Origin: Sepiola atlantica
Taxonomy: Eukaryota; Mollusca; Cephalopoda; Sepiida; Sepiolidae
NCBI GenBank assembly: GCA_963556195.1
Contig: OY744519.1
Coordinates: 106,983,500-107,047,499 of the forward strand
Length of the DNA stretch: 64,000 nt
Direction: 5' to 3'
A program made the translations under genes and the position numbers. The notes under the pieces were generated by a model. It saw nothing but the letters and a program-made list of their open reading frames with translations, did no database searches and had not been told where the DNA came from. Shown piece after piece: positions 48,640 to 59,499 of this stretch. Each line of letters begins with the position of its first letter. The first letter of the stretch is position 1.

Positions 48640-50315
48640 AAGCAAAAGCCAAATCAAAATTTAATTCAAAAGTTCAAAGCAAGGTATATTCCGCAAAAAG
48701 GCAATTTATTCGAGTTAAATTTTCCTTAAGCCAGGCTTTTCAAAGATCAAAATCTTATCATCAGAGGAAGTCGCTGGGATAGATAAGTTGGCAATGGCCA
48801 AGATTTAAAATTTGAAAAAATGAAATAAAAGTTGTAGGGAAAGAAACGCAGGGCAAAACTGTGCCAGGGTGCAAGCAAATGTCCGATTGCCAAAAGGTCC
48901 GGTGTCGAAGAGTCCAGCGAAGAGAATAAGATGTAGATAGGTAGGTCGTTAGAGGCACGAGAAGTAATGAGAGAGGTTTCAAAGTTAAATTCCAAGAAGC
49001 CACAACTTCAGATACGGCGAAAATAGAAAAATCCAAAAAGGGTAAAAAGTCCAATAAGAGGTACATTCGATGATGCAGGCAGGCGTCAGAGGAGATTAAG
49101 GTGGAAAATATTCGCCATTAAAGATACTTCCCGGGCAGAGATGACAAAGGAAAGTGTTTTAAAGTGGGAAAAAGGGGCAGCGAGAATATTTAAAGCCTGC
49201 CCAGTTGAGAAAGCCGGCTATAAATGAAGAAAAGCAAAGACAGTGAAAACAAGAATATAATATGCGACCAGTAGGCAGGGGACGAACGGGTAAGGGGTGT
49301 GTGGGAGGAGAAAGGGACGGGTACGAGGAAAGAGAGGGGGAGGAGAAAGGGAGCGATGCGGTGAAGGAATGCGGATAAAACTAAGAGCGTGAAAGTGGGG
49401 GGGTGAAACATAAAGTTGAAATTGGAAGTTAGCGCGAATTAGGATTCAACTAGAAAAGGAGAAGAAAGGAGTGGGGGTAAGTTAACGAATGTTAGGATAA
49501 GGGGTTAAAATATCAGAATATGTATAAGAACAGAGTTCGGGGTTTAGATGTTTAATCAAATGACCTTAGATATAAACAATGAGGCAAAATATATATGAAG
49601 GGTAGAACTAGAAAAATGAGTTAAAAATTAAAAGAGTAAAGATAAAAAATAAAGATAAAAATAGTATAAAGAGTAGAAATGAGAAAATAAAAAAATAAAA
49701 AATGAAAAATAGATAATAAGATTAGTCTTAAGCTCGCAGGGAAAATTAAGGATTGACCGAAAGAATAAAAAATAAAAAAATAATAAAAATAAGATACTAA
49801 TAATAGAATGAGGGAAAAGTCGATAAGATTGGAGCTCAAGAATGAAAATTAGAATAAGGAAAAAGAAAAAGGAAAACAAGACATCGAGAGGATATCCGGA
49901 ATGGAAATCTCCAAGGTGGAAAAAATTATGGGTTGAAGTGAAATAAGCAGTTACGGGATGCTAGTTCAAATAGATATGGGAAAATATAAACTTTGAAATT
50001 TTATTCAAAAAAGTTATATGGAGGTTAATTAAGAAAATTGTTAAATAGGTTAGTGAAGGCCGGAAGAAGTAAGAGATATACAAGGTTAAAGAAGTGACAA
50101 AAGATTAAGCCAGAGGGAGAGTGGAGATCGCAGCTAAAAGTAAATACTATGGGGGTTAAAAGATGTAGAGCGAGGGCGGGTTGGGGGTTGAGTAGTCTGA
50201 GAGAGATGTGCGAAGGGCGAGGTAAAACAACGGGGGAATAATCGAGGCTATTAAAGGAGTGAGAAGAATTATTTAGAAGTAAAAACAGGAGGGGAAGAAT
50301 AATTAGAGTGCACAG

Positions 50316-50350
<35 letters not shown>

Positions 50351-51050
50351 ACATACATACATATATACATACATACACACACACAGGAGGAGATAAGGCG
50401 TAGAGAGAGATATTGAAAGATAAATAGGAAAAGAAAGAAGATAAGAAAAATGACGAGAGAGAGAGTACGAGAAAGAGAACAAGAAAGAGATTGAGAGAAT
50501 GAGAAAGAGAGAGAGTAAGAAAGAGAGAAAGCGAGAAAAAGTGAGAATGGGAAAGAGAAAAAATGAGGAAGATATAGGGGGAACAGGAAAGAGAAAAAGA
50601 AAAAGTAAAAGAAAAAGGGGAGCCGAGAGGGAGCGAGAGGGGGAACGAGAAAGAGAAAGAGGGGGACGAGAAAGAGAAAGAAAGAGAGAGAGAAAGACGA
50701 GAAAGAGAGGGGGAGAAGGAAAACCAGAGAACGAGAGAGAGGGTGGCAAAAGAAAAGAAGACCAAGAATGGAGACAGTGAAATAAAGAGAGTGAAAGAAA
50801 AAGATAGATATATAGGATGAAAATCAGGAGAGAGAGAGAAAGATAGAAAAAGGGGAGGAGGTAAAATTGTGTGTAGAGTCAAGACAAGAACCCAAAGAAA
50901 ATGAAAAATAATGAAAAAAAACACCTTTAAGAAAGAAAAAGAGTTATGTCCAGTGCGAGAGAGTAAGGAGAAGAAGGAATCATAGAAAGAGAAGAGAGAG
51001 TGAAGGAGAGAGAGAAAGATAAGGAAAGAGAGAGAAAGGTGTTCTGTTGA
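48640..51050 (+). repeat. Interspersed repeat copy 2 within a ~2.4-kb purine-rich stretch
   Basis: 48,640-48,940 matches 28,165-28,480 (GCTTTTCAAAGATCAAAATC, TATCATCAGAGGAAG, GATAGATAAGTTGG). Beyond it the + strand is strongly enriched in A and G as far as about 51,050, nearly pure GA/GAAA at 50,395-50,800 and 50,940-51,040. A short TA/CATA run at 50,318-50,385 interrupts it. The 377-codon - strand ORF across it is the Leu/Ser/Phe translation of the pyrimidine strand, not a gene. Confidence 0.8.
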
Positions 51051-51055
51051 CATAG

Positions 51056-51600
51056 TGGCAAGTACAAACATGTACATACATACAAATAACCATATACACA
51101 TCAGCCACAAAAATACATCTATATATATACATACATCAGCAATACAACATATATACATAAGAGATATATAGTCATTACATACCTAAGCACACCACACACA
51201 CATGCACCATATATCTATTATCCCATACCCACACATATACCTATACATGCACACATATGCACAAATACATACACACGTATATACAACTACATACACACAC
51301 ATACATATGCATACACATGCACAATATATGTATATAAACATACATACATACCTACATATAACTACATACATCCACACCTACACATGCATACAATAATATA
51401 TACATACATACACAACATATACATACATGTGCGCATACATATACATATATACAAACATACATATATATATACCATACTTAATATCTATAAACATACCAAT
51501 ACACATACACATATACATACACACCCACACATGAACCCATGCATACACACATATATACGCAAACACACTAATATACACATATATACAAGTAAATAATCAT
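51056..51600. repeat. (ACATA)n/(CACACATA)n low-complexity tract
   Basis: Interrupted ACATACAC units over about 540 bases; ORFs on both strands read only the repeat. Confidence 0.9.
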
Positions 51601-51689
51601 GTGTCCATAACGAGATACATATATACAGAATTAGGAAGGGGATTAAAGGGAAAGAATAATCTAGTCATATTCAATTCGGTACCTCCACC

Positions 51690-52715
51690 GCTACTGATCG
51701 AAAAGTCTCTCGGATTGCGAGTTATTGTTTATTTAAAATTTACATTTATGTCTGCATTTTGCCATTAGTTCATCTCTTTTATTTAGAAGATTACCGTGTT
51801 CGTATTTAATGATTCTTATTTTTCCTCCAAACACAAATTGCATCTTTGCCTAAGTCCATTTGGAACATCAGAATAACATAGGATTGACCAAGAAACCACT
51901 TGGGACCGGTTTTCATTGTTCAGTAGCCACCATTGTTTCCCTAACTCCGTTTTGTTCTTAAGTTCTGGGTTATTGAATGAGTGTTTGTGGTCATAGAAAC
52001 GCTGTTTCCAGTTTCCTGCGCAAAGGCCGATGTAAACTTTCTTATCCTGTTGTCATCTTTCGGACATATCGTGACCTTATAAAACACGCACTCTACTTTA
52101 CAGTTACCGTCCAATAGGCATTCAGTGTTCACCTGACAATTACACTTATTTACTATAGCCTTATTGTTATTGGAATTATTTAGTATTTTACGATTATGGG
52201 TGCTGATTATCCTATCCATGTTTTTGGCGCAAGAGTAACTAATTTTAATGGTTTTTCTGTTAAATATCTTAGTGAATTGTTCATGTTAAAATGCTTGTCT
52301 ACTATGTTCAAGAACAATGTACCGATGTTGATGTTAGATAGTTGGCAGTATGAAGGATTGAACCATATTATTTTCCGGCCTCTATTCCTGGATTTGTTTT
52401 TATTTTTCTTCCCGGTATATTCGAGTTTTTCAGTGTAGCCACTGTTATCTAGCGCTCTATTGAATAAGTGTTTATTTGCTTCAAAGATTTTCTTGTTTGC
52501 CGATAGAATTAATTGCATTTAATAGAATTTCTTGTTTTCAGATAGAATTAATATTCTAGTGTTAATCGTTTTAGGTATTTGTTTAATTATGAATTTAAAC
52601 TTTTTTTTCAGTTTCAAAAATGTAATCGTCTAAATTGGATGCTTGAAAATACCACAAGGTTGAAATAAATTATTGCATCGATGATTATGTAATTTCGTGT
52701 TACTACATTTTATTT
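51690..52715 (-). pseudogene. Penelope-like element, C-terminal part, frameshifted
   Basis: On the - strand an ORF at 52,518-52,207 (SANKKIFEANKHLFNRALDN, then RGRKIIWFNPSYCQLSNINI and an NIVDKHF block) gives the linker typical of Penelope-like proteins. The next frame (52,219-51,941) carries ISTHNRKIL and the Cys cluster CNCQ...C...GNC, then VFYKVTI. The GIY-YIG segment is broken: the frame changes inside it near RIRKF. The tail reappears in another frame as NLLNKRDELMAKCR (about 51,800-51,750). Related to but distinct from the left-edge copy. At least two frameshifts make it inactive. Confidence 0.8.
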
Positions 52716-52788
52716 TATTCTTGCCCTGTTCATTACATTGAGCTCTCATACCCTGATTTCCTCCTGGAATTATTTCATTACTACACAA

Positions 52789-52790
<2 letters not shown>

Positions 52791-52847
<57 letters not shown>

Positions 52848-52848
52848 C
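52791..52848. repeat. (TA)n microsatellite
   Basis: TA run with one GTAT interruption; 52,850-53,730 shows no recognisable gene. Confidence 0.9.
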
Positions 52849-53734
52849 GAGGTAACATCCTTCGTTAAAAATGACATAAAATATGTATGCTTCCCCAACG
52901 TTAGCACCTAGAAATCTAGATATATTACTAAAATATTTATATAAAATCGTATATCACGTCAGTAATTTAATTTCCATGTATTAATTATTATATCATTTTT
53001 AATGACTTAAAGAAAAACACCCACCGTTGATGTTTCTTTTATTATAGCGTAGAGGATTTCCAAATTTATTTCAGGCGGACCCATAGTTTCAGTGAAGACT
53101 GCTGACGTAATATATTTCCCAAAGTGGATTATCTAAAAAGATGCGATGGTTCAAACATACTTCGAACACGACGCGCCGAACGCACATTCAACACCTGTAA
53201 GCAATACATTACTAAAAGACTTGTTCTCAAATAGATAACGCAGCCTATATATGATGTTATTATCTGATTCTCATGCGCAAAGACGTTCTTTGTGTCGCAC
53301 ACGATTCGTTCACATCTGCGCAGATGAAGGATCTGGTGAACAATTATCTTATCGCTCGCAAAGATTATATAATATACTGATACAAAATAATAGTTTCTTC
53401 ACGATCTATGGGGAGGAAGGGATTCTCTTTAAAGGTAATTTAAAGTTATTATATCCTAACTAAACCCATCTGCATCCGAACCGGTTAAGTAAAGAGAGAG
53501 ATAACTAACATAGTATTTATCACCTTAGGGCTTAGATAAGAGATAATTTAAAGAAATAAAAATAGCGACAACAGTGTAATAGAAGAACGTAATGGAACCA
53601 GTAAGTGGTAAGATAATATATAGATATATATATATATAGTAATCCAGGTAGGATAAAAATCCACAGGGTAGAAATACAAAGGGAATCAAACCGGGCTTAT
53701 AAAAAAGTGCTCAATAAGAATATAGAGATGTATT

Positions 53735-53861
53735 ATGAATTATTTTTTATTCAAACATGTACATAGTCTGCTACACTGGCATGGCGATGTAGCTGTAGAT
53801 CGATAACATCGCCATGCCAGTGTAGCAGACTGTGTGCATGTTTGAATAAGAAATCATTTAT
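53735..53861 (+). ncRNA. Near-perfect hairpin, miRNA-precursor-like or short foldback
   Basis: The inner 43 bases of the left arm (to 53,790) pair with the right arm (from 53,806) around a 15-base loop. Core: CTGCTACACTGGCATGGCGA against TCGCCATGCCAGTGTAGCAG. The only two differences in these 43 pairs are G for A on the right arm opposite T, which become G-U pairs in a + strand RNA. Pairing continues less perfectly for about 13 more bases. There is no evidence of transcription in the sequence, so a young inverted duplication is equally possible. Confidence 0.45.
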
Positions 53862-54176
53862 ATACATATATATATATATATATATATAAATATAAGATGT
53901 AGCGGTCTACCGTTATGCTTTCTTAAATTTAAATATTGCATGTTTTCTAATAAGAGACCACTACATCTTCTGATCTTTAACGCGTCTACGCGCGTATTTC
54001 CCTAAAAAACCTCGACATTTGAACTATTACCGAATCAACATCCTACGTATTTCTACCTCCTACTAGCCATAAACATGTCGCTATGAAATGGAAAAAGATG
54101 TCTTTTACTCCCGATGAGGACGTATTGCGTCCACAATCTGAGACTTTTAAATGAATTAATACGTTTATTTAAATGC

Positions 54177-54177
<1 letters not shown>

Positions 54178-54232
<55 letters not shown>
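54178..54232. repeat. (TA)n microsatellite
   Basis: About 27 TA units; 53,890-54,177 and 54,235-54,560 hold nothing recognised. Confidence 0.95.
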
Positions 54233-54235
<3 letters not shown>

Positions 54236-54560
54236 ATAAGTAAATTAGGTAAGGGGAAAACGCACGGCATCATAGCGATGAGGATAAGACAGCCGGATAT
54301 AGACCCGACTGATCGACCAACTTTTCTTGCCACGCGCTCTTTTTAATTTTTATCTTTTTCTTTTCACCTTGGGTTTTCTGGGCGGATTTCAAAACCGATT
54401 TTTATTTTTAGACAAGGTCTTGACGTAGATGCGTTGAAACAAAATTAGTGTCGACTGTCACCAATGTTTATTTAATTTCATAAAAGCTCTACTTTTTGTT
54501 GAGCACTTTTGAAAAATACTAGTTTTGTGTTCATTATTTAAACATATTTGAACTTAGATA

Positions 54561-54563
<3 letters not shown>

Positions 54564-54602
<39 letters not shown>

Positions 54603-54749
54603 CTACCTGCTCTATCCTGGATATTGAGCTGTATACTCTTCACAATAGGGTTTTACCTTTCCTAAAAGTTCGCTTTTAGTACACCTCTTTATATATTTAT
54701 ATATATATATATATTTATATATATACATGAAACACAAAGGGGTAATAAG

Positions 54750-54800
<51 letters not shown>

Positions 54801-54830
54801 TATATATATAGATATAGATATATGCATATA
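54564..54830. repeat. (TA)n cluster enclosing an inverted repeat copy
   Basis: TA runs at about 54,564-54,600, 54,690-54,725 and 54,751-54,800 surround the 54,600-54,680 segment, the reverse complement of 48,538-48,615. Confidence 0.9.
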
Positions 54831-54982
54831 ATATATAGGAAATTGATCACATTATTTTCGTATGATATATTTTATACAAATTTGAAAACCAAAACAAACT
54901 ATTTATTAATGAATAAATTCATTTATTTTAAAAGCTGAGACTTTCGACAAAATATGTCCTCTTCAAGGCGAGACTTATCTTT

Positions 54983-55205
54983 TTCTTATTATTTTACTGA
55001 TATTAAACTTCGGAGAGATTACTCTCCCGTGGAAAAAGAAAAATATACGCCCGGTGCTGCTGCTGAAAGTTTTTAAAGTAAAGTCTGGTATGGATGTGTG
55101 GAGCGTACTTTTAGAACTCTCGTATGCAACACCGGGCGTATATTTTTCTGTTTCCACGGGGGGGGGTCATTCCTCCTAAAGTTAATACCAGTAAAATGAT
55201 AACAA
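54983..55205. repeat. Foldback/MITE-like inverted repeat, ~223 bp
   Basis: The left arm (54,983-55,057) and right arm (55,130-55,205) are imperfect reverse complements. Landmarks are ATATACGCCCGGTG against CACCGGGCGTATAT and TTATTTTACTGATATTAA against TTAATACCAGTAAAATGA. A ~72-base unrelated loop separates them. Confidence 0.8.
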
Positions 55206-55402
55206 AAAAGAGTGGTGTCGCTTTGAGGAGAGCAAAGCCTTGGAATATAATCAGCATTAACTATTCAAACAAGGAAAGAAATCACACAAAATCGTAACAG
55301 GACCTAATTAAAACAGAAGATCTTCAATAAATAACAGTGTTGGTGTCTCATGATATAGAGCTATATAAATAAGAAATGTTAATGTCAAGACTTTAATTTA
55401 AA

Positions 55403-55524
55403 ATCTTTACTGCAGTTTCACACAATCCCCGATCATCAGCTGTGTTCACAACTGGCATCAATAATTTTCTTTACTTTTTTTCGATTTTCGAGATAGTGAT
55501 ACTGTGAAACTGCAGTGAAAGTGT
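55403..55524. repeat. Short inverted-repeat element
   Basis: CTTTACTGCAGTTTCACA at the left end is mirrored by TGTGAAACTGCAGTGAAAG at the right end, about 120 bp apart. MITE-like; no coding sequence. Confidence 0.6.
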
Positions 55525-56153
55525 TACAGATATATATTCATTGTATTATATATCTTAAATATAAATAGATTTTTCGTAGTACAAAATTTGATTACAGCAA
55601 AGAGGTAAGGATATGGATGACATCTTATTTCTTCTTTTGCGAAATTGATAACTGGTAAAAACAGGATTGAAAATGTTCTAATTATATTATTCATGGCCGA
55701 TAAATAATTTATATCATTTAGTTAACAGATCCGGGCCAGCTATAACAAAAGCACCTCATAAATAGCGCCGAATCTGTACGGCTTGAACAAGTAACAGTTT
55801 CTGTTTCATGAGTAGATCACATTCGTTCTTCCATTTTAAAGTCCTGGAAACAATTTATATTAAGTTATTTAAAACCCTCCTTATGTAAGCAAAGGAGTGA
55901 TTTCTGGGCCTTAATGTGACCTACTTGTGACTCCGCTATTTTTCTCTCCCTAACTGGTCTTCACTTCACTACGTTATTTTACTTTTTAATCACATTACAT
56001 TAATTTTCATTTCATGATATTTACTCTGACAAGTGCGGAAAAAAGCTGGCTCAGTAGATTAATGTAATTATGCCATTTTCTCTCGTTTTTACCAATTCTC
56101 AATTTCCAAACAAATTACTAAAAAGTCATCCACGTCTTTGTTTCTTGCAGTAA

Positions 56154-56230
<77 letters not shown>
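56154..56230. repeat. Compound (TC)n-(TA)n microsatellite
   Basis: About 13 TC units followed by about 25 TA units, directly before the SINE dimer. Bases 55,530-56,150 show nothing recognisable. Confidence 0.95.
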
Positions 56231-56231
<1 letters not shown>

Positions 56232-56235
<4 letters not shown>

Positions 56236-56655
56236 GCCGCCCACTGTTAACTCGACAGTTGAAGTTCGATCCTGGCTTGAGCACTAACTAGCCGCACTGA
56301 AGAGCGATGATAGAGCGGAGCAGTCTGTATGTGGATGACTATATAAGCTCCCTTTCTTGGGTTGAGCTTTTTCGTAAAGAAAACGCTAACTGCCACTAGC
56401 TTTAATACATAGCTCATAAGGTAAAACCAATTCGAGTTCCCGTTTCTATCAATTCCCCAAGTCACAGTAATTCTAACATCGAGTCTACATGTAGATTTCA
56501 CTTACATTCAGCCAGTGTTGCGTGACAATGCAGGGGTATAGGCGCTCACTGTCAGCTCCACGGTCAAGTTTCGATCCTGACTTGAGGCACTAGCTGGTCT
56601 GGCCACACTGTAGAGCTGAGATAAAGCCAAACAGTCTGTATGTGGATGACTATAT
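56232..56655 (+). mobile_element. Dimeric tRNA-derived SINE, locus 2
   Basis: A truncated unit (56,232-56,345, starting after box A) is followed by a ~160-bp linker (CATAGCTCATAAGGTAAAAC, CCAATTCGAG, CACTTACATTCAGCCAGTG). A full unit follows (56,508-56,655: GCGTGACAATGCAGGGGTAT, GTTTCGATCC, CAGTCTGTATGTGGATGACT). Linker and unit order match locus 1 at 46.8-47.2 kb in the opposite orientation. Confidence 0.8.
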
Positions 56656-56659
56656 ACAT

Positions 56660-57560
56660 TTATAAGTATATATATATATGAGGCGTATGACATATTCATT
56701 ATTAAATATATATGTTTAAAAAGTTTTACATCAACGAAGTTTATTGTGTACACATATTTATAAATTTTTGCAACGTCTGTGATAGTTTTTTATTAACTGT
56801 TTCTTTTTATTTCTTATATTTATTATTGTTGTTATTTAAGCTGTTTTATTTCTCTCTAACATTTTACTCCTCCCACGCTACCAGTCTACACCGGGAACAA
56901 ATACACAACGGATACTTTCAAACTTATTATTTACGTTAAATATGCCTTCACCTCACCACACAGTAGCATAAGTTGCACAGAAAATATAACAGACGCTCCC
57001 TTCAATACATCTGACTACGTCACTTCCGCCAAAAAAGATTTAAGGATTCTACTCTAAGCCTCAACCACCAACTACAGCTCACGATACGCCTGCCAGGTTC
57101 ACTACCCTTAAACAATTATGCCGATTCCCCTTAACGATCAAACATTTCTTCAGGTAATATACCGTTCCTGTTCTGCTATTTCCATTATACATTCATCTAC
57201 TTCACTTAAAATTGCTGCTACAATACTAGCGTACTATTTAAAAAAAAAACTGTTACAGATTAAACGATTGACATTCTATTATTCTTGCTACGTAGCATTT
57301 ACACGTTAGCGAATAACAGATTACATTAAACTGAACACACTGACAATCGCAAACACGACTATTTATTCAACTTCATTGTGCTAATAAATACATTAGTACA
57401 CTTCTGACAGAAAGTACACCATTTCTTATTCGATTTTATATGTATAACTTACTTTTCAATTAGTTTACTCTTCGCAAGCCTCAATCAGATCAGTTTACAT
57501 TAGTAACAAGTTACATATTATATTACATACTAAACAATATTTCAAATAACTTTTATGTTT
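56660..57560. other. No recognisable gene
   Basis: AT-rich DNA with short motif-free ORFs. Confidence 0.45.
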
Positions 57561-57561
57561 C

Positions 57562-58254
57562 TGCCGGGGGGACCCTCAGTTTACACGTATCATATAGAAA
57601 GCGTATGGTGACAAGCAGATAGTAATAGACAACTCAGGATTAAAATTGGAACTCAAAGCTTTATTTTTTAAACAATGGGAAAGAATTTTCCGTGAGTAAT
57701 ATCGGAGAGATCAAATTGTTTATATCACGTTTCGTCTTAATAATGACAGCGGTAGTAGCAGTAAGAGTAAGTCTGACGTCGGTTAGGAATGACGGTGCGG
57801 CCGTAGCAGTAGTGCAAATAGTTGTTGTTGAAAGTTGACGTTAGTAAGACGACGCGGTCGTAGCAGTAGTGCAAATAGTTGTTGTTGAATGTTTGACGTT
57901 GGTAGGACTGGCATGGTCGTAGCAGTAGTACGAATAGTTTCTGTTGTTGAATTGATTGCCGTAGCAGACGATATGTTGTCGGCGATGTTCGGTGTTGTTA
58001 TTGTTGAAGGAGAAGAACCGAGCGTCACTGTTAAAGTTCTTGGATGATCCGAGATTATTTTCTTCCCCCTTTCATAATCTCTCCTTCCTGTATAAGGAAA
58101 AAAGACCTTCTTCTTCACTGGGCCCAGCTGTTTTTTTGTGACAATTTTTGGCCACAGTGACCATAGCACATGAACAACCAACACGAAAGCGGTCGGGAAT
58201 CATGTAAACAAGGCCAACTTCGGTGGCGGTCGCCATGGTAACACATGCCAGACA
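57562..58254 (-). mobile_element. Possible solo LTR (unassigned family)
   Basis: On the - strand the segment can be read from TGTCTGGCATG to CCCCCCGGCA. It contains AATAAAGCTTTGAG (about 57,670-57,657) in the position expected of an LTR polyadenylation signal, about 100 bases from the end. No internal retroelement sequence or clear target duplication flanks it, so the boundaries are tentative. Confidence 0.3.
57773..57965. repeat. ~60-bp minisatellite, three units
   Basis: GGTCGTAGCAGTAGTGCAAA and TAGTTGTTGTTGAA recur with small changes near 57,800, 57,860 and 57,913. On the - strand this reads as repeats of QQQLFALLLRP in a 133-codon ORF (58,184-57,783), which I regard as a repeat translation. 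Confidence 0.85.
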
Positions 58255-58867
58255 GTATGACGGCGTCTTCAGATCAAAACAAGATCTAAAATCATAACAT
58301 TTTCGTTTTAAAATTCACTGTTACCTACTTTGCGAAAGTTTTACTTCATAAAAACAAACATGGTCGAAATCGATTAACTTATTTGGGAAGAATTCCCTCA
58401 CCGTTAAATACTTTGAGACAAGTAACAAAACAAACAAACCGATTAGATACATTTTTTTAAAGAAAGATAACAAACCACCGCGCTTACAGATTAGACGAAT
58501 ATCATTCAGTTATTCTTCTTTCGTAACAATTCACAGTAATCGAATAACTGATTACATTAATCCGACCACCTTCACAATCGAAAACATGCTAGGATACGAA
58601 ACAAAAATTGAATAATTCTGATATTTCATATTATAATAATTTCAAAATATAATTCAACTCTAACAATTAATAAAAACATTTACGTTTTCCTTATTTACAT
58701 AAAGTTCAAACAACTTCATTCCAACGAGTCAACCTGAAATGCCAGACTGCATTTTTCATTTTACATTATAAATTTTCGTTTTATACGATGACTATTGACT
58801 ATTCTGATAGAATTTTAAGTCCCCCGTGCTACCGTGTTGACAAATGTTTTACATTAAAAAAAAATCG

Positions 58868-58928
58868 TTTTAGTAGAATGGGATCGAACGCCAAACACTG
58901 TAACGTCGTAAACACTAACCCACCGATG
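58868..58928 (-). mobile_element. tRNA-like fragment (SINE head or tRNA pseudogene)
   Basis: On the - strand TGGGTTAGTGTTTACGAC resembles a tRNA D-arm/box A region and GGCGTTCGATCCC a T-arm/box B. The spacing is tRNA-like but no acceptor stem can be formed. It differs from the SINE dimer family. Bases 58,260-58,860 and 58,930-59,500 hold nothing else recognised. Confidence 0.5.
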
Positions 58929-59499
58929 GGGAATATAATATTAATATGAAAATTAATATAGTTAAACGAAGCCTGTCCGATATATACAGAAAGCAATTTA
59001 CTTTGATTTCACCAGAAATTTTATTTTTATTTTCTTTTAAACACCGGCTCTGTCTGTGATAAGGGCCCTTGGAAAATTACAGAGGCCTACATAGCCCCAT
59101 TAAAATCCACTGAAACACACAAATATAATTAATGTAGGCTGCAGAGCATTACAATTTGTATTCGGATGGGGGGGCACTAAAATTACGATTATATGCTTAT
59201 TTTTAATAATGAAGACTATTCTCTATTTTTTTTCATGATTGCGATTGAGTCACGTGAGCAAAATACGTTACGATTCACCTTCTGGCGAGCAAATGTACGG
59301 TCCACCATGTGTACGGGGGGGGGGCATAACAATAAGTAATAAAAACATTTTTGTTATAACATTACATGCAGACAATCATCTTTACTTTTAATTGCTTGCT
59401 ATTGTTTAATTTGAGTCGGGTAAACCAAATCCTTGATTGTGCTTGGTGACAGTAGGTGGCGGCGACAAAAAATGCTGCCCTTATATGTCATAGCATACA

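Noticed and set aside
50025..51158. 377-codon - strand ORF, hydrophobic
   Set aside because: It is Leu/Ser/Phe low complexity from the complement of a purine tract, has no domain, and ends in Tyr-Ile repeats from a TA run.
57783..58184. 133-codon - strand ORF with QQQLFALLLRP repeats
   Set aside because: Its C-terminal half is the 60-bp minisatellite and the N-terminal half lacks family resemblance; it probably lies inside an LTR-like segment.
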